Positions 28,967 through 37,028 of a DNA stretch of 64,000 nt are shown one piece after another (position 1 is the stretch's first letter; every line of letters starts with the position of its first letter). The stretch covers positions 405,697 to 469,696 of the forward strand of contig NZ_JABBHF010000004.1 in the NCBI RefSeq assembly GCF_012910715.1, given 5' to 3'. Origin of the DNA: Flavivirga algicola. GTDB taxonomy: Bacteria > Bacteroidota > Bacteroidia > Flavobacteriales > Flavobacteriaceae. The translations under genes were made by a program, and so were the position numbers. The notes under the pieces are model-generated. The model searched no databases and was not told the DNA's origin. It saw nothing but the letters and a program-made list of their open reading frames with translations.

Positions 28967-29926
28967 TTATTGTTGCGCTTTAAAAGTCTTTAATTTTTCT
29001 GTAAGTTGTGGTACAACTTCAAAAGCATCTCCAACAACACCATAGTCTGCAGCTTTAAAGAAAGGCGCTTCAGCATCCGTATTGATGACCACTTTTACTT
29101 TAGAAGCATTAATTCCAGCTAAATGTTGAATAGCTCCAGAAATACCAATAGCTATATATAAGTTTGATGCTACAGGTTTACCAGTTTGCCCAACATGTTC
29201 ACTGTGAGGTCTCCATCCTAAATCCGAAACAGGCTTAGAGCATGCTGTTGCTGCCCCTAATACATCTGCTAGTTCTTCTACCATACCCCAATTTTCAGGT
29301 CCTTTTAATCCACGACCAGCAGATACAACAATCTCGGCATCTGCAATGGTAACTTTATCTGTTGCTTTATCAACAGATTCTACTTTAATTCCTGAATCCG
29401 AAATTGAAGGCGAGAAGTCTTCCGTGGAAAGGTTTCCACTATTTTCTACCAACCCAAATGAATTATTAGAAACCCCTATGATTTTTATTTCGGTATTAAT
29501 TTGAGATATTTCGAAAGCTTTATTGGTAAATGCCGTACGCTTAACTGTAAATGGCGATGTACTAGCTGGAGTTTCAATAACATTAGAAGCATATCCCGCA
29601 TTTAAACCAACAGCCAAAAGCGGGGCTAAGTATTTACTATCTGCACTAGAGCTTACCACAATAACCTTTGAGGCTTCTTTTTCTGCTGCTTGTTTGATGG
29701 CTTCAGCATAACCATTGGCATTAAAAGATTGTAATTGTGTATTTGTTACATTTAAAACTTTATCGACACCATAATTTCCTAATTCAGATGCATCATCAAC
29801 ATTTATAGTAATGGCTGTAACTGTTGTACCTAATTGATTTGCTACTGCTTTGGCATAAGAAGCAACTTCTAAAGCGGCTTTTTTAAACGTGCCTTGCTCT
29901 GATTCTGTATATACTAAAACTGACAT
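28967..29926 (-). CDS. etfA: electron transfer flavoprotein alpha subunit
   Basis: 319 aa. This is the FAD-binding subunit of the soluble electron carrier that collects electrons from acyl-CoA dehydrogenases. The C-terminal FAD domain is complete: VVSAGRGLKGPENW, AATACSKPVSDLGW, VGQTGKPVASNLYIAIGI and SGAIQHLAGI, followed by NTDAEAPFFKAADYGVVGD. The N-terminal domain is the usual alpha/beta fold. It is downstream of etfB on the minus strand, separated by an unusually long 170-bp gap that holds two REP-like hairpins. Confidence 0.97.
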   Translation of the reverse strand: MSVLVYTESEQGTFKKAALEVASYAKAVANQLGTTVTAITINVDDASELGNYGVDKVLNVTNTQLQSFNANGYAEAIKQAAEKEASKVIVVSSSADSKYLAPLLAVGLNAGYASNVIETPASTSPFTVKRTAFTNKAFEISQINTEIKIIGVSNNSFGLVENSGNLSTEDFSPSISDSGIKVESVDKATDKVTIADAEIVVSAGRGLKGPENWGMVEELADVLGAATACSKPVSDLGWRPHSEHVGQTGKPVASNLYIAIGISGAIQHLAGINASKVKVVINTDAEAPFFKAADYGVVGDAFEVVPQLTEKLKTFKAQQ

Positions 29927-29944
29927 AAAATTTTATTTTTCGTC

Positions 29945-29965
29945 ACCCTGGACTCGTTTCAGGGT
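29945..29965. repeat. REP-like short palindrome (CCCTG...CAGGG type)
   Basis: ACCCTG-gactcgttt-CAGGGT forms a 6-bp stem. The motif 'cgtcaccctg...tttcagggt' resembles a dispersed intergenic palindrome family of Flavobacteriia. It lies in the etfB-etfA gap. Confidence 0.5.
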
Positions 29966-30070
29966 ATGATTAATATTTTATTTTCCTAATTTCCTGTCTT
30001 GGGTATTCATTTTTATAATTAACTGTAACAGGAGTTGTTATTTTATAATAATTTAGTTTCAATTTAAAAG

Positions 30071-30090
30071 ATTCCAGCTTTCGCAGGAAT
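30071..30090. repeat. REP-like short palindrome (ATTCC...GGAAT type)
   Basis: ATTCC-AGC-TTTC-GCA-GGAAT is a 20-bp palindrome with one mismatched pair, the common 'CTTTCGCAGGAAT' type. It is the second such element in the etfB-etfA gap. Confidence 0.5.
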
Positions 30091-30096
30091 ACCGCA

Positions 30097-30843
30097 TTAA
30101 ATAACTTTAGCCTCGTTATGAAGTAAGCTTACTAATTCATCCAAATTGTCTGCCGAAACTAATTTTACGGCTCCTTTAGGAGCAGGTTTTTCAAATTTAA
30201 TCGAGGTTGTCTCTGCGCCAGCCTCAATAGGCTCAACAACTGTTAAAGGTTTCTGGCGTGCCATCATGATACCCCTCATATTTGGTATTTTAAGATCACT
30301 TTCTTCAACCAATCCTTTTTGACCACCAATAACCAATGGAAGTGTTGTAGAAACAGTTTCTTTTCCACCATCGATTTCTCTTATTACTTTAGCAGAAGTA
30401 CCATCTACTTCTAAACCAATGCAATTATTTACAAAGTTAGCATTGGTTAACCCAGCAATCATGCCAGGAACCATACCACCATTATAATCTATAGATTCAC
30501 GGCCAGCTATAACTAAATCGTAAGTATCGTCTTTAATAACGTTGGCTAATTGTTTGGCTACCGAAAAACCATCTGATGCCATAGCGTTAACCCTAATAGC
30601 TGCATCGGCACCAATAGCCAAAGCTTTACGAAGTGTTGGTTCTGTTTCTGCACCACCAACATTTATAACAGTAACATGAGCACCTTGTTTTTCTTTAAAC
30701 CACATAGCACGGGTTAAACCAAATTCGTCATTTGGATTAATTACAAATTGTACACCATTGGTGTCGAATTTTGTGTCACCTTCACTAAAATTAATTTTAG
30801 ATGTCGTATCAGGAACATGACTAATGCACACTAATATTTTCAT
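30097..30843 (-). CDS. etfB: electron transfer flavoprotein beta subunit
   Basis: 248 aa. This is the AMP-binding subunit that pairs with EtfA. Visible parts: the N-terminal MKILVCISHVPDTTSKI, NPNDEFGLTRAMWFKE, the DLVIAGRESIDYNGGMVPGM segment and the family signature VIREIDGGKETVSTTLPLVI followed by IPNMRGIMMARQKPL. The length is normal. It is transcribed away from pdhB; the shared upstream region contains a perfect 46-bp palindrome. Confidence 0.97.
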   Translation of the reverse strand: MKILVCISHVPDTTSKINFSEGDTKFDTNGVQFVINPNDEFGLTRAMWFKEKQGAHVTVINVGGAETEPTLRKALAIGADAAIRVNAMASDGFSVAKQLANVIKDDTYDLVIAGRESIDYNGGMVPGMIAGLTNANFVNNCIGLEVDGTSAKVIREIDGGKETVSTTLPLVIGGQKGLVEESDLKIPNMRGIMMARQKPLTVVEPIEAGAETTSIKFEKPAPKGAVKLVSADNLDELVSLLHNEAKVI

Positions 30844-30896
30844 AATATTATTATATTAATTGAGTTTAGTTTTTTGAGGCTACGAAGTTAATTATT

Positions 30897-30942
30897 TTAT
30901 TCCGAATATTTACTATGCATGCATAGTAAATATTCGGAATAA
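30897..30942. repeat. perfect 46-bp palindrome between etfB and pdhB
   Basis: The two 23-bp arms (30897-30919 and 30920-30942) are exact reverse complements with no spacer; the centre is TGCATGCA. It lies 54 bp upstream of etfB and 235 bp upstream of pdhB, which are divergent. It has no T-run. It could be a large operator, a cruciform-forming site or an mRNA leader hairpin for etfB. Confidence 0.9.
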
Positions 30943-31177
30943 TTATCAAAAAATGCATAATTATTAATATTTCTTTAAGAATTTATAAACCTTTGATTGG
31001 TTAACTGAGGAATAAATAAAAAGAATTAGAGCGAATTTAAAGTAACAAATCTTCATTATTCGTATACGATTTCTGTAAAATTAATAATTTTTTTTTGCGG
31101 ATAATTTTACTGTTGTTTTTTATATCAAATTATAATCAATAATTCCTATTTTTGCAATTCGAATAAAAAATAAGTTA

Positions 31178-32155
31178 ATGAAGACAATTCAATTTAGAGA
31201 AGCTATTTGCGAAGCCATGAGTGAAGAAATGCGTAGAGATGAAAGCATTTATTTAATGGGTGAAGAAGTAGCAGAATATAATGGTGCTTATAAAGCATCG
31301 AAAGGCATGCTGGATGAATTTGGTGATAAACGTGTTATTGATACACCTATTGCAGAACTTGGTTTTGCTGGGATTGCTATTGGTTCTACAATGACAGGTA
31401 ATAGACCGATTGTTGAGTATATGACGTTTAACTTCTCTTTAGTTGGAATTGATCAAATTATAAATAATGCTGCGAAAATCAGACAGATGTCTGGTGGGCA
31501 ATTTAAATGTCCAATTGTTTTCCGTGGTCCTACTGCTTCTGCTGGACAATTAGGAGCCACCCACTCTCAGGCATTTGAAAATTGGTTTGCTAACACACCA
31601 GGTTTAAAAGTTGTGGTGCCATCTAACCCTTATGATGCTAAAGGTCTATTAAAAGCAGCAATTCGCGATGATGATCCAGTTATTTTTATGGAAAGCGAAC
31701 AAATGTACGGAGATAAAGGCGAAGTGCCAGAAGGGGAGTATATATTGCCTTTAGGTGTTGCAGATATCAAACGAGAAGGAACCGATGTAACGATTGTTTC
31801 TTTTGGGAAAATTATTAAAGAAGCTTATAAAGCAGCAGACGAATTAGCTAAAGAAAATATTTCTTGCGAAATTATTGATTTGCGTACCGTTCGTCCTATG
31901 GATAGAAAAGCGATTGTAGAATCGGTTAAAAAAACCAACAGATTAGTCGTTTTAGAAGAAGCATGGCCTTTTGGAAATGTGGCTACCGAAATTACTTATT
32001 TAGTACAAAGTGAAGCATTTGATTATTTAGATGCTCCTATTGTAAAAATTAATACAGCAGATACGCCTGCTCCGTATTCCCCTGTTTTATTAGCAGAATG
32101 GTTACCAAACAGTAACGATGTTATTAAAGCAGTAAAAAAAGTATTGTACAAATAA
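31178..32155 (+). CDS. pdhB: pyruvate dehydrogenase E1 component, beta subunit
   Basis: 325 aa. With the E1 alpha subunit (not in the window) it decarboxylates pyruvate using thiamine diphosphate. It starts with IQFREAICEAMSEEMRRDE and has YLMGEEVAEYNGAYKASKGM, DTPIAELGFAGIAIGS (with the ThDP-contacting Glu), VVVPSNPYDAKGLL, DDPVIFMESEQMYG and the C-terminal transketolase domain EIIDLRTVRPMD and LEEAWPFG. The length is typical of the alpha2beta2 E1. A TATTTTTG -7-like motif is at 31147-31154. It is followed by a strong terminator. Confidence 0.95.
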   Translation: MKTIQFREAICEAMSEEMRRDESIYLMGEEVAEYNGAYKASKGMLDEFGDKRVIDTPIAELGFAGIAIGSTMTGNRPIVEYMTFNFSLVGIDQIINNAAKIRQMSGGQFKCPIVFRGPTASAGQLGATHSQAFENWFANTPGLKVVVPSNPYDAKGLLKAAIRDDDPVIFMESEQMYGDKGEVPEGEYILPLGVADIKREGTDVTIVSFGKIIKEAYKAADELAKENISCEIIDLRTVRPMDRKAIVESVKKTNRLVVLEEAWPFGNVATEITYLVQSEAFDYLDAPIVKINTADTPAPYSPVLLAEWLPNSNDVIKAVKKVLYK

Positions 32156-32178
32156 ATTAATATTTTTTACGTTATATA

Positions 32179-32213
32179 AACTTCATTAGCACGATTGTTG
32201 ATGAAGTTTTTTT
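32179..32213 (+). terminator. Rho-independent terminator after pdhB
   Basis: An 8-bp stem AACTTCAT / ATGAAGTT (32179-32186 and 32201-32208) is followed by a run of seven T, 25 bp after the pdhB stop. Confidence 0.8.
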
Positions 32214-32270
32214 GTATTATGAAATAGATTCAAACCATATTTTTTCAATTTCATGCAACCAAGGACAAAT

Positions 32271-32278
32271 TATATTTG
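32271..32278 (+). promoter_or_regulatory. -7 promoter element of the DUF5686 gene
   Basis: TATATTTG matches TAnnTTTG, 30 bp upstream of the start codon. No clear -33 TTG is at the right distance. Confidence 0.5.
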
Positions 32279-32307
32279 TCTTTATAGAAAATAATTAAAT
32301 TTTTTTG

Positions 32308-34812
32308 ATGAAAATAAAATTACTTTTTGCTCTTTACCTACTAAATGTATTTTTTGCAATAGCGCAAACCAAAGCCAGCGGTTATGTATTTGATGAGTTT
32401 AACGAACCTGTAGCGTTTGCAAACGTTATTTTTAAAGGGTCTACCATAGGAACCATAACAAATGAAAATGGGAGATTTTATTTAGAATCTGACGAAAATT
32501 GGGATGCATTAACAATTTCTTTTATTGGTTATGAACTTTTAAATGTGCCTTTAGATAAAAAGGTAAATTATAATTTGAAGTTTGTTTTAAAAGAAGAAAA
32601 TGCAGAATTAGACCAAGTTGTTATAACGACAGGAAAACAATCAAAAAAGAATAACCCAGCAATTGACCTTCTTAGGAAAATTTGGGAGCATAAACGTAAA
32701 AATGGTTTGAACCTACACAAGCAGTACGAATATGATAAGTATGAGAAAGTAGAATTCGATATTAATACCATAGACAGTGCCCTTATAAAAAGTAAGCTTT
32801 TTAGGGGTATGGAGTTTGTTTTTAATGAAGTAGATACATCGCGAGTAACAGGTAAAACCTATTTGCCTATGTTTATTAACGAGGCCGTTTCCAGAGTTTA
32901 TGGTGATAATATCCTTAATAAGCAAAAGGAAGTATTAGAAGGGAATAAAAACTCTGGGTTTAGTGATAACCAGGTGATCATTGATTTTGTTGATGATTTG
33001 TATTCCGATTATAATGTATATGATAATTACTTAAAGTTTTTTGACAAAAGTTTTGTAAGTCCACTATCTAAAACGGGAATTAATACCTACAATTATGTAT
33101 TATCGGATAGTGCTTTTATAGATAATAAATGGTGCTATAACATTATATATTACCCAAGGCGTAAAAACGAGCTGACTTTTAAAGGCGATTTCTGGGTCGC
33201 CGATAGCACATATGCCATCAAGGAAATTAATCTGCAAGCATCGAAGAGTGCTAACATAAACTGGGTAAAAGAAATTTATATAGAACAGGAGTTTGAAGTA
33301 TTAAACGATTCTTTATTCCTAGTAAAACGTGATTATATGATGTCTGATTTTGCTTTGAACAAAAAGGAAAAATCACGTGGCGTATATGGCAAGCGTACCA
33401 CATTATACGATAACTACGAGTTTGATAAAGAATTGGATAAAAAATTCTATGACCAAGAAGTTTATAACTACGACAAAGATGTTTACGATAGAGATGATGC
33501 TTTTTGGGCAGAAAATCGCTTAGAGTCCTTAAATAAAGATGAAAAGGGAATTTATAAAATGCTAGATACTTTAAAAACAGTTAAAAAGTTTAAACAACTT
33601 TATAATCTAGGAAGTATTCTGGCATCGGGTTATATCGAATTTAATAGACTACCATTAGATTATGGTCCTATATTTTCAACCTTTGGATTTAACGATGTAG
33701 AAGGTTTGCGTTTACGGGCAGGGGGGCGTACCTATTTTGGAAGAAATGACCTTTGGCGATTAGAAGGGTTTATGGCTTATGGTTTTAGGGACGATAAATT
33801 TAAATACGGTATTTCCGGAAAATGGTTGTTGGATAAAAAGAACAGGCTTATTATATCTGGAGGAAATCGGCGTGATGTCGAGCAAATAGGAGCTAGTTTA
33901 ACAACATCTACAGACGTTTTAGGGCGTAGTTTGGCATCTTCTTCTGTGGTTGGAACCAGTACGAATGACAAATTAACGTCTATAAACTTAACCAGTTTGG
34001 CGATTGAAGCAGAGCCCTGGCGTAATATTATTTTTAGATTAGGAGCCAATTATAGGACTTTAGAGTCGGCATCGCCCACTTTTAGCTTAGATTATAATAC
34101 GTCTACTGGGGTGGAATCCATAATTAATCAGTTTGAAACTTCCTTATCTGTATCTGTTTTTCCAAAACGAAAAATGACTGGTTTTGGCGTGGAGCGTCGA
34201 GAAGCTAATGATGGTTTTGCTCGTATTTTTGCCCAAATAAGTCGGGGAGATAAGAGCATACTTGATAGTGATTTTGATTACACTAAATTACAATTATCTT
34301 ATATACAACCATGGCAAGTTGGTGGTTTTGGTAGATTGACTACCACCATTGAGGCAGGGAAAACCTTTGGGGAAGTGCCGCTTGGGTTGCTAAGCGTGAT
34401 ACCAGGGAATCAATCTTATTTCTCGATCTACAATACCTTTTCTCAATTGGATTTTTATGAATTTGTATCCGATACATATACCTCACTGCATTTAGAACAT
34501 AATTTTAACGGACGCTTGTTTTCAAGGATTCCGTTTTTAAGGAAATTCAACCTTCGTGAGATTGTTAGTATCCGTGGTGTATGGGGTGAGATTTCCGATG
34601 AGAATATCCTATTGAATACAACAGGGAACCCTAATGAAATTCCTTTAGTGGCTCCATCTGATAAAATGTATTATGAATACAGTTTAGGGGTTGGTAATAT
34701 TTTTAAAGTCTTTAGGATAGATTTCAACTTTAGAGGGAATTATTTAGATGAAACTTTAAATCCAGATGCCAGAAAATTTGGTATTACAGGGACTTTTGGG
34801 TTTTATTTTTAG
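32308..34812 (+). CDS. outer-membrane protein with CarboxypepD-regulatory-like and DUF5686 domains
   Basis: 834 aa from the ATG at 32308 (a TTG one codon earlier is also in frame). Signal peptide 1-20 ends FFAIAQ. Residues about 22-105 are a CarboxypepD_reg-like domain (ASGYVFDEFNEPVAFANVIF, GTITNENGRFYL). The rest is a DUF5686-type region with a large beta-barrel and an aromatic C-terminal end (GITGTFGFYF). Such proteins are abundant in Bacteroidota outer membranes; there is no TonB plug, so this is not a SusC. Function is unknown. It stands alone with its own promoter. Confidence 0.88.
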   Translation: MKIKLLFALYLLNVFFAIAQTKASGYVFDEFNEPVAFANVIFKGSTIGTITNENGRFYLESDENWDALTISFIGYELLNVPLDKKVNYNLKFVLKEENAELDQVVITTGKQSKKNNPAIDLLRKIWEHKRKNGLNLHKQYEYDKYEKVEFDINTIDSALIKSKLFRGMEFVFNEVDTSRVTGKTYLPMFINEAVSRVYGDNILNKQKEVLEGNKNSGFSDNQVIIDFVDDLYSDYNVYDNYLKFFDKSFVSPLSKTGINTYNYVLSDSAFIDNKWCYNIIYYPRRKNELTFKGDFWVADSTYAIKEINLQASKSANINWVKEIYIEQEFEVLNDSLFLVKRDYMMSDFALNKKEKSRGVYGKRTTLYDNYEFDKELDKKFYDQEVYNYDKDVYDRDDAFWAENRLESLNKDEKGIYKMLDTLKTVKKFKQLYNLGSILASGYIEFNRLPLDYGPIFSTFGFNDVEGLRLRAGGRTYFGRNDLWRLEGFMAYGFRDDKFKYGISGKWLLDKKNRLIISGGNRRDVEQIGASLTTSTDVLGRSLASSSVVGTSTNDKLTSINLTSLAIEAEPWRNIIFRLGANYRTLESASPTFSLDYNTSTGVESIINQFETSLSVSVFPKRKMTGFGVERREANDGFARIFAQISRGDKSILDSDFDYTKLQLSYIQPWQVGGFGRLTTTIEAGKTFGEVPLGLLSVIPGNQSYFSIYNTFSQLDFYEFVSDTYTSLHLEHNFNGRLFSRIPFLRKFNLREIVSIRGVWGEISDENILLNTTGNPNEIPLVAPSDKMYYEYSLGVGNIFKVFRIDFNFRGNYLDETLNPDARKFGITGTFGFYF

Positions 34813-34898
34813 AAAAACCCAAAAGTACAGTCTATACGTTATTTTAAGATGTAAACCTACAGGTTAAAACTATTTTAAACTTACATGCAATTGTCTTA

Positions 34899-35642
34899 TT
34901 ATAAATGGTTTAGAATAGGTATGTTACTTTCGTTAAATATGGGTTTGTAATTTTTAAAAAGACTTTTAAATTTCTCATTATCAATAGAAATATCCAGGAA
35001 TTCTAATGCATCGATCAAGAGACCGGTATCAATTACCTTAGATTTAAGAGTGTCTTCTAGTAGATATTTTATGTATGTGTTTTTTTGTTCTGGATTTAAA
35101 GGAGGAATTTCATAATTTTCTATGCCCCATTGGCCAGAAAGACTTCCAGATCGTGCTGCTAATAAAAGTAAGGTTTCATCGCAAATCTTCCATTTACCAA
35201 GCAAAATTTCTATAAAAAAGGTTTCGTAAACCTCATGGTTTAGATCAAGAGTTCTTAAAAGATCAATAAAATTTATGATATAACGCTTGTCTGCATTCGC
35301 CAAAGAAAACCCAGCACTTAAACCCATGGGTATTTCTTCGTTCATCCAAATTGGTTTAACACTATTTTTTTCAATGACTAGTTGAATGTATTCAGCTATT
35401 TTATTGAAATTATCTTTATTCTCAGTAGCTTTCAAATAAAAAGCAAGTTCACTGTATCCAGGTATATTGGGATGTATAGACGCCTCCAATGTTATTAAAG
35501 TATCATTTAGACTATTATGGAATTCTATTCCCGAATTGTCCCATGAATCCTTAGCTATCTCATTAAAGTTATGCATTAAGTGGTTTATGGTATTTAAGAT
35601 GTCTTGATTGGATGATAGGTCTAGGCTAATTTCATTTTTCAT
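34899..35642 (-). CDS. hypothetical protein
   Basis: 247 aa with no signal peptide or membrane segment, so probably cytoplasmic. It is mostly alpha-helical by composition, with short hydrophobic helices such as NFIDLLRTLDLNHEVYETFF and EILLGKWKICDETLLLLAA. No domain is recognised. It is convergent with the DUF5686 gene and about 140 bp from a second hypothetical gene in the same direction. Confidence 0.65.
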   Translation of the reverse strand: MKNEISLDLSSNQDILNTINHLMHNFNEIAKDSWDNSGIEFHNSLNDTLITLEASIHPNIPGYSELAFYLKATENKDNFNKIAEYIQLVIEKNSVKPIWMNEEIPMGLSAGFSLANADKRYIINFIDLLRTLDLNHEVYETFFIEILLGKWKICDETLLLLAARSGSLSGQWGIENYEIPPLNPEQKNTYIKYLLEDTLKSKVIDTGLLIDALEFLDISIDNEKFKSLFKNYKPIFNESNIPILNHL

Positions 35643-35785
35643 TATATAAAAATATTTATTTTACTTTCTAATGTAATCGTTTTGAATCAGGTTGCTACAA
35701 AAAACACATGATTTTATTGTATTAGAGATACAGTTTTATTTGCACATTAATCATAATAGAAGTGATCTTGTTTCTTCTAATGTCA

Positions 35786-36574
35786 CTAATCGTTTAATCC
35801 ATTATCCTTATAGTCGTTATATGAAATCGAAATATCCCCACATTTTGTGTGAGACATGGAAACTTCTGAAACAACTTTATTATATTCAATTAATTTATTC
35901 CAAATTCCGTTTTCATTTTTATATAGAGCTGTAAACCCAGTTCCTTTACAACGGCTGTTCTTAAAAATTGAAACTTTCGCATATTTTCCGTCTTTAGAAA
36001 AAACAGGTCGTGAAAATTGAAAATAAACTTTTTCTTCTAGATTTTGTTCTTCATCAACCTTCCAAGCCTTAATAAGTTCGTTATAAAATTTCTTGTTGTC
36101 CCAAATCTTCTTTTTATTCCAAATCCATTTTTTCTTTACAATTAATGTATGGGGCTTTTTATTTTTAATTAAACGGTTGTATTCGCTATGGTCAATATTG
36201 TATTTTACAAATTGAACATTTTTATCTGTTGGTGGAGATGTTAGGTAAATGTACTGATCGTGAATGTATTCATTACGAACGTATTTTGCGTTTTTTAAGT
36301 TGTATTTTTTCCAATCGGTATTCTTTTTGTTTTGTTTATAAATTAGATCAAGTGGCAAGTCGTTATAAGACATTTTCAATTTTCTTATTTGATAATTTCG
36401 AAGCGAGTCATAAACTTTAGGCTGTTCTAAACTTTTGGGGACTAAAAAATAATTTTCGAAATTTTCTGGGACTTCTTTCATTGCTATTTGATTAATCAAG
36501 TTCTCAATTTCAGATTTCTGTCCGTAAATATTTAAAGAGATTAAATGTAAAATTATAATAATGAATCTTTGCAT
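35786..36574 (-). CDS. secreted hypothetical protein
   Basis: 262 aa. The N-terminus (MQRFIIIILHLISLNIYGQ) is a signal peptide with an Ala/Gly-x-Gln-type cleavage end as in other flavobacterial exported proteins. The mature part is Lys/Asn/Tyr-rich, with FSRPVFSKDGKYAKVSIF and CKGTGFTALYKNENGIWNKL, a pattern seen in flavobacterial proteins that describe a 'K...NG.W' beta hairpin. No catalytic motif is seen. Neighbours give no clue. Confidence 0.7.
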   Translation of the reverse strand: MQRFIIIILHLISLNIYGQKSEIENLINQIAMKEVPENFENYFLVPKSLEQPKVYDSLRNYQIRKLKMSYNDLPLDLIYKQNKKNTDWKKYNLKNAKYVRNEYIHDQYIYLTSPPTDKNVQFVKYNIDHSEYNRLIKNKKPHTLIVKKKWIWNKKKIWDNKKFYNELIKAWKVDEEQNLEEKVYFQFSRPVFSKDGKYAKVSIFKNSRCKGTGFTALYKNENGIWNKLIEYNKVVSEVSMSHTKCGDISISYNDYKDNGLND

Positions 36575-37028
36575 TGGGATTGTTCAATTTATTACTGACA
36601 ACTCAAATAAGGATCAGTTTTTGATACTTTTTCATTTTTGTGTTGTAAGCTGTTTTTATTTTTCAAATATAGAGACAGCTATGTGTTTTTAAATCCCTGA
36701 TTACAGTGAAAGACATACCCCTTATAACGGTGGAAATAAGATTGATACGGTTTGGTTTGTGAAGGTTTTTAACAAGGAAACCTGATGTGTCAAAAAGAGT
36801 TCTTTACCGTTTATTTTATTGTTATAACATATTTGTTGCCTTCAAGGGAATTATTTAATATTTCTTGAAACAAAATTAAATTCAAAAAACCTTAGGGTTC
36901 TAATATCAATAGTTTGTATTATTTTTACATCATCGTTTCTGCATAAGCAGGAGTTCATTATATATTATTTAAAAAAACACCATTGTGCTTTGTCTTAAGA
37001 GAAGATGAAATACGGATAATTAGACACT
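36575..37028. other. 454-bp intergenic region upstream of dnaG, with a REP-like hairpin
   Basis: No gene is supported. A short hairpin TTTCTGC-ATAA-GCAGGAG (36936-36953, with G-T pairs) resembles the GCAGGAAT-type dispersed palindromes. AT-rich sequence near 36905-36930 (TTTGTATTATTTTTA) could be the dnaG promoter but does not match the consensus well. Confidence 0.5.

Noticed and set aside
32713..34049. Minus-strand frames inside the DUF5686 gene
   Set aside because: Antisense shadows of a well-supported gene.
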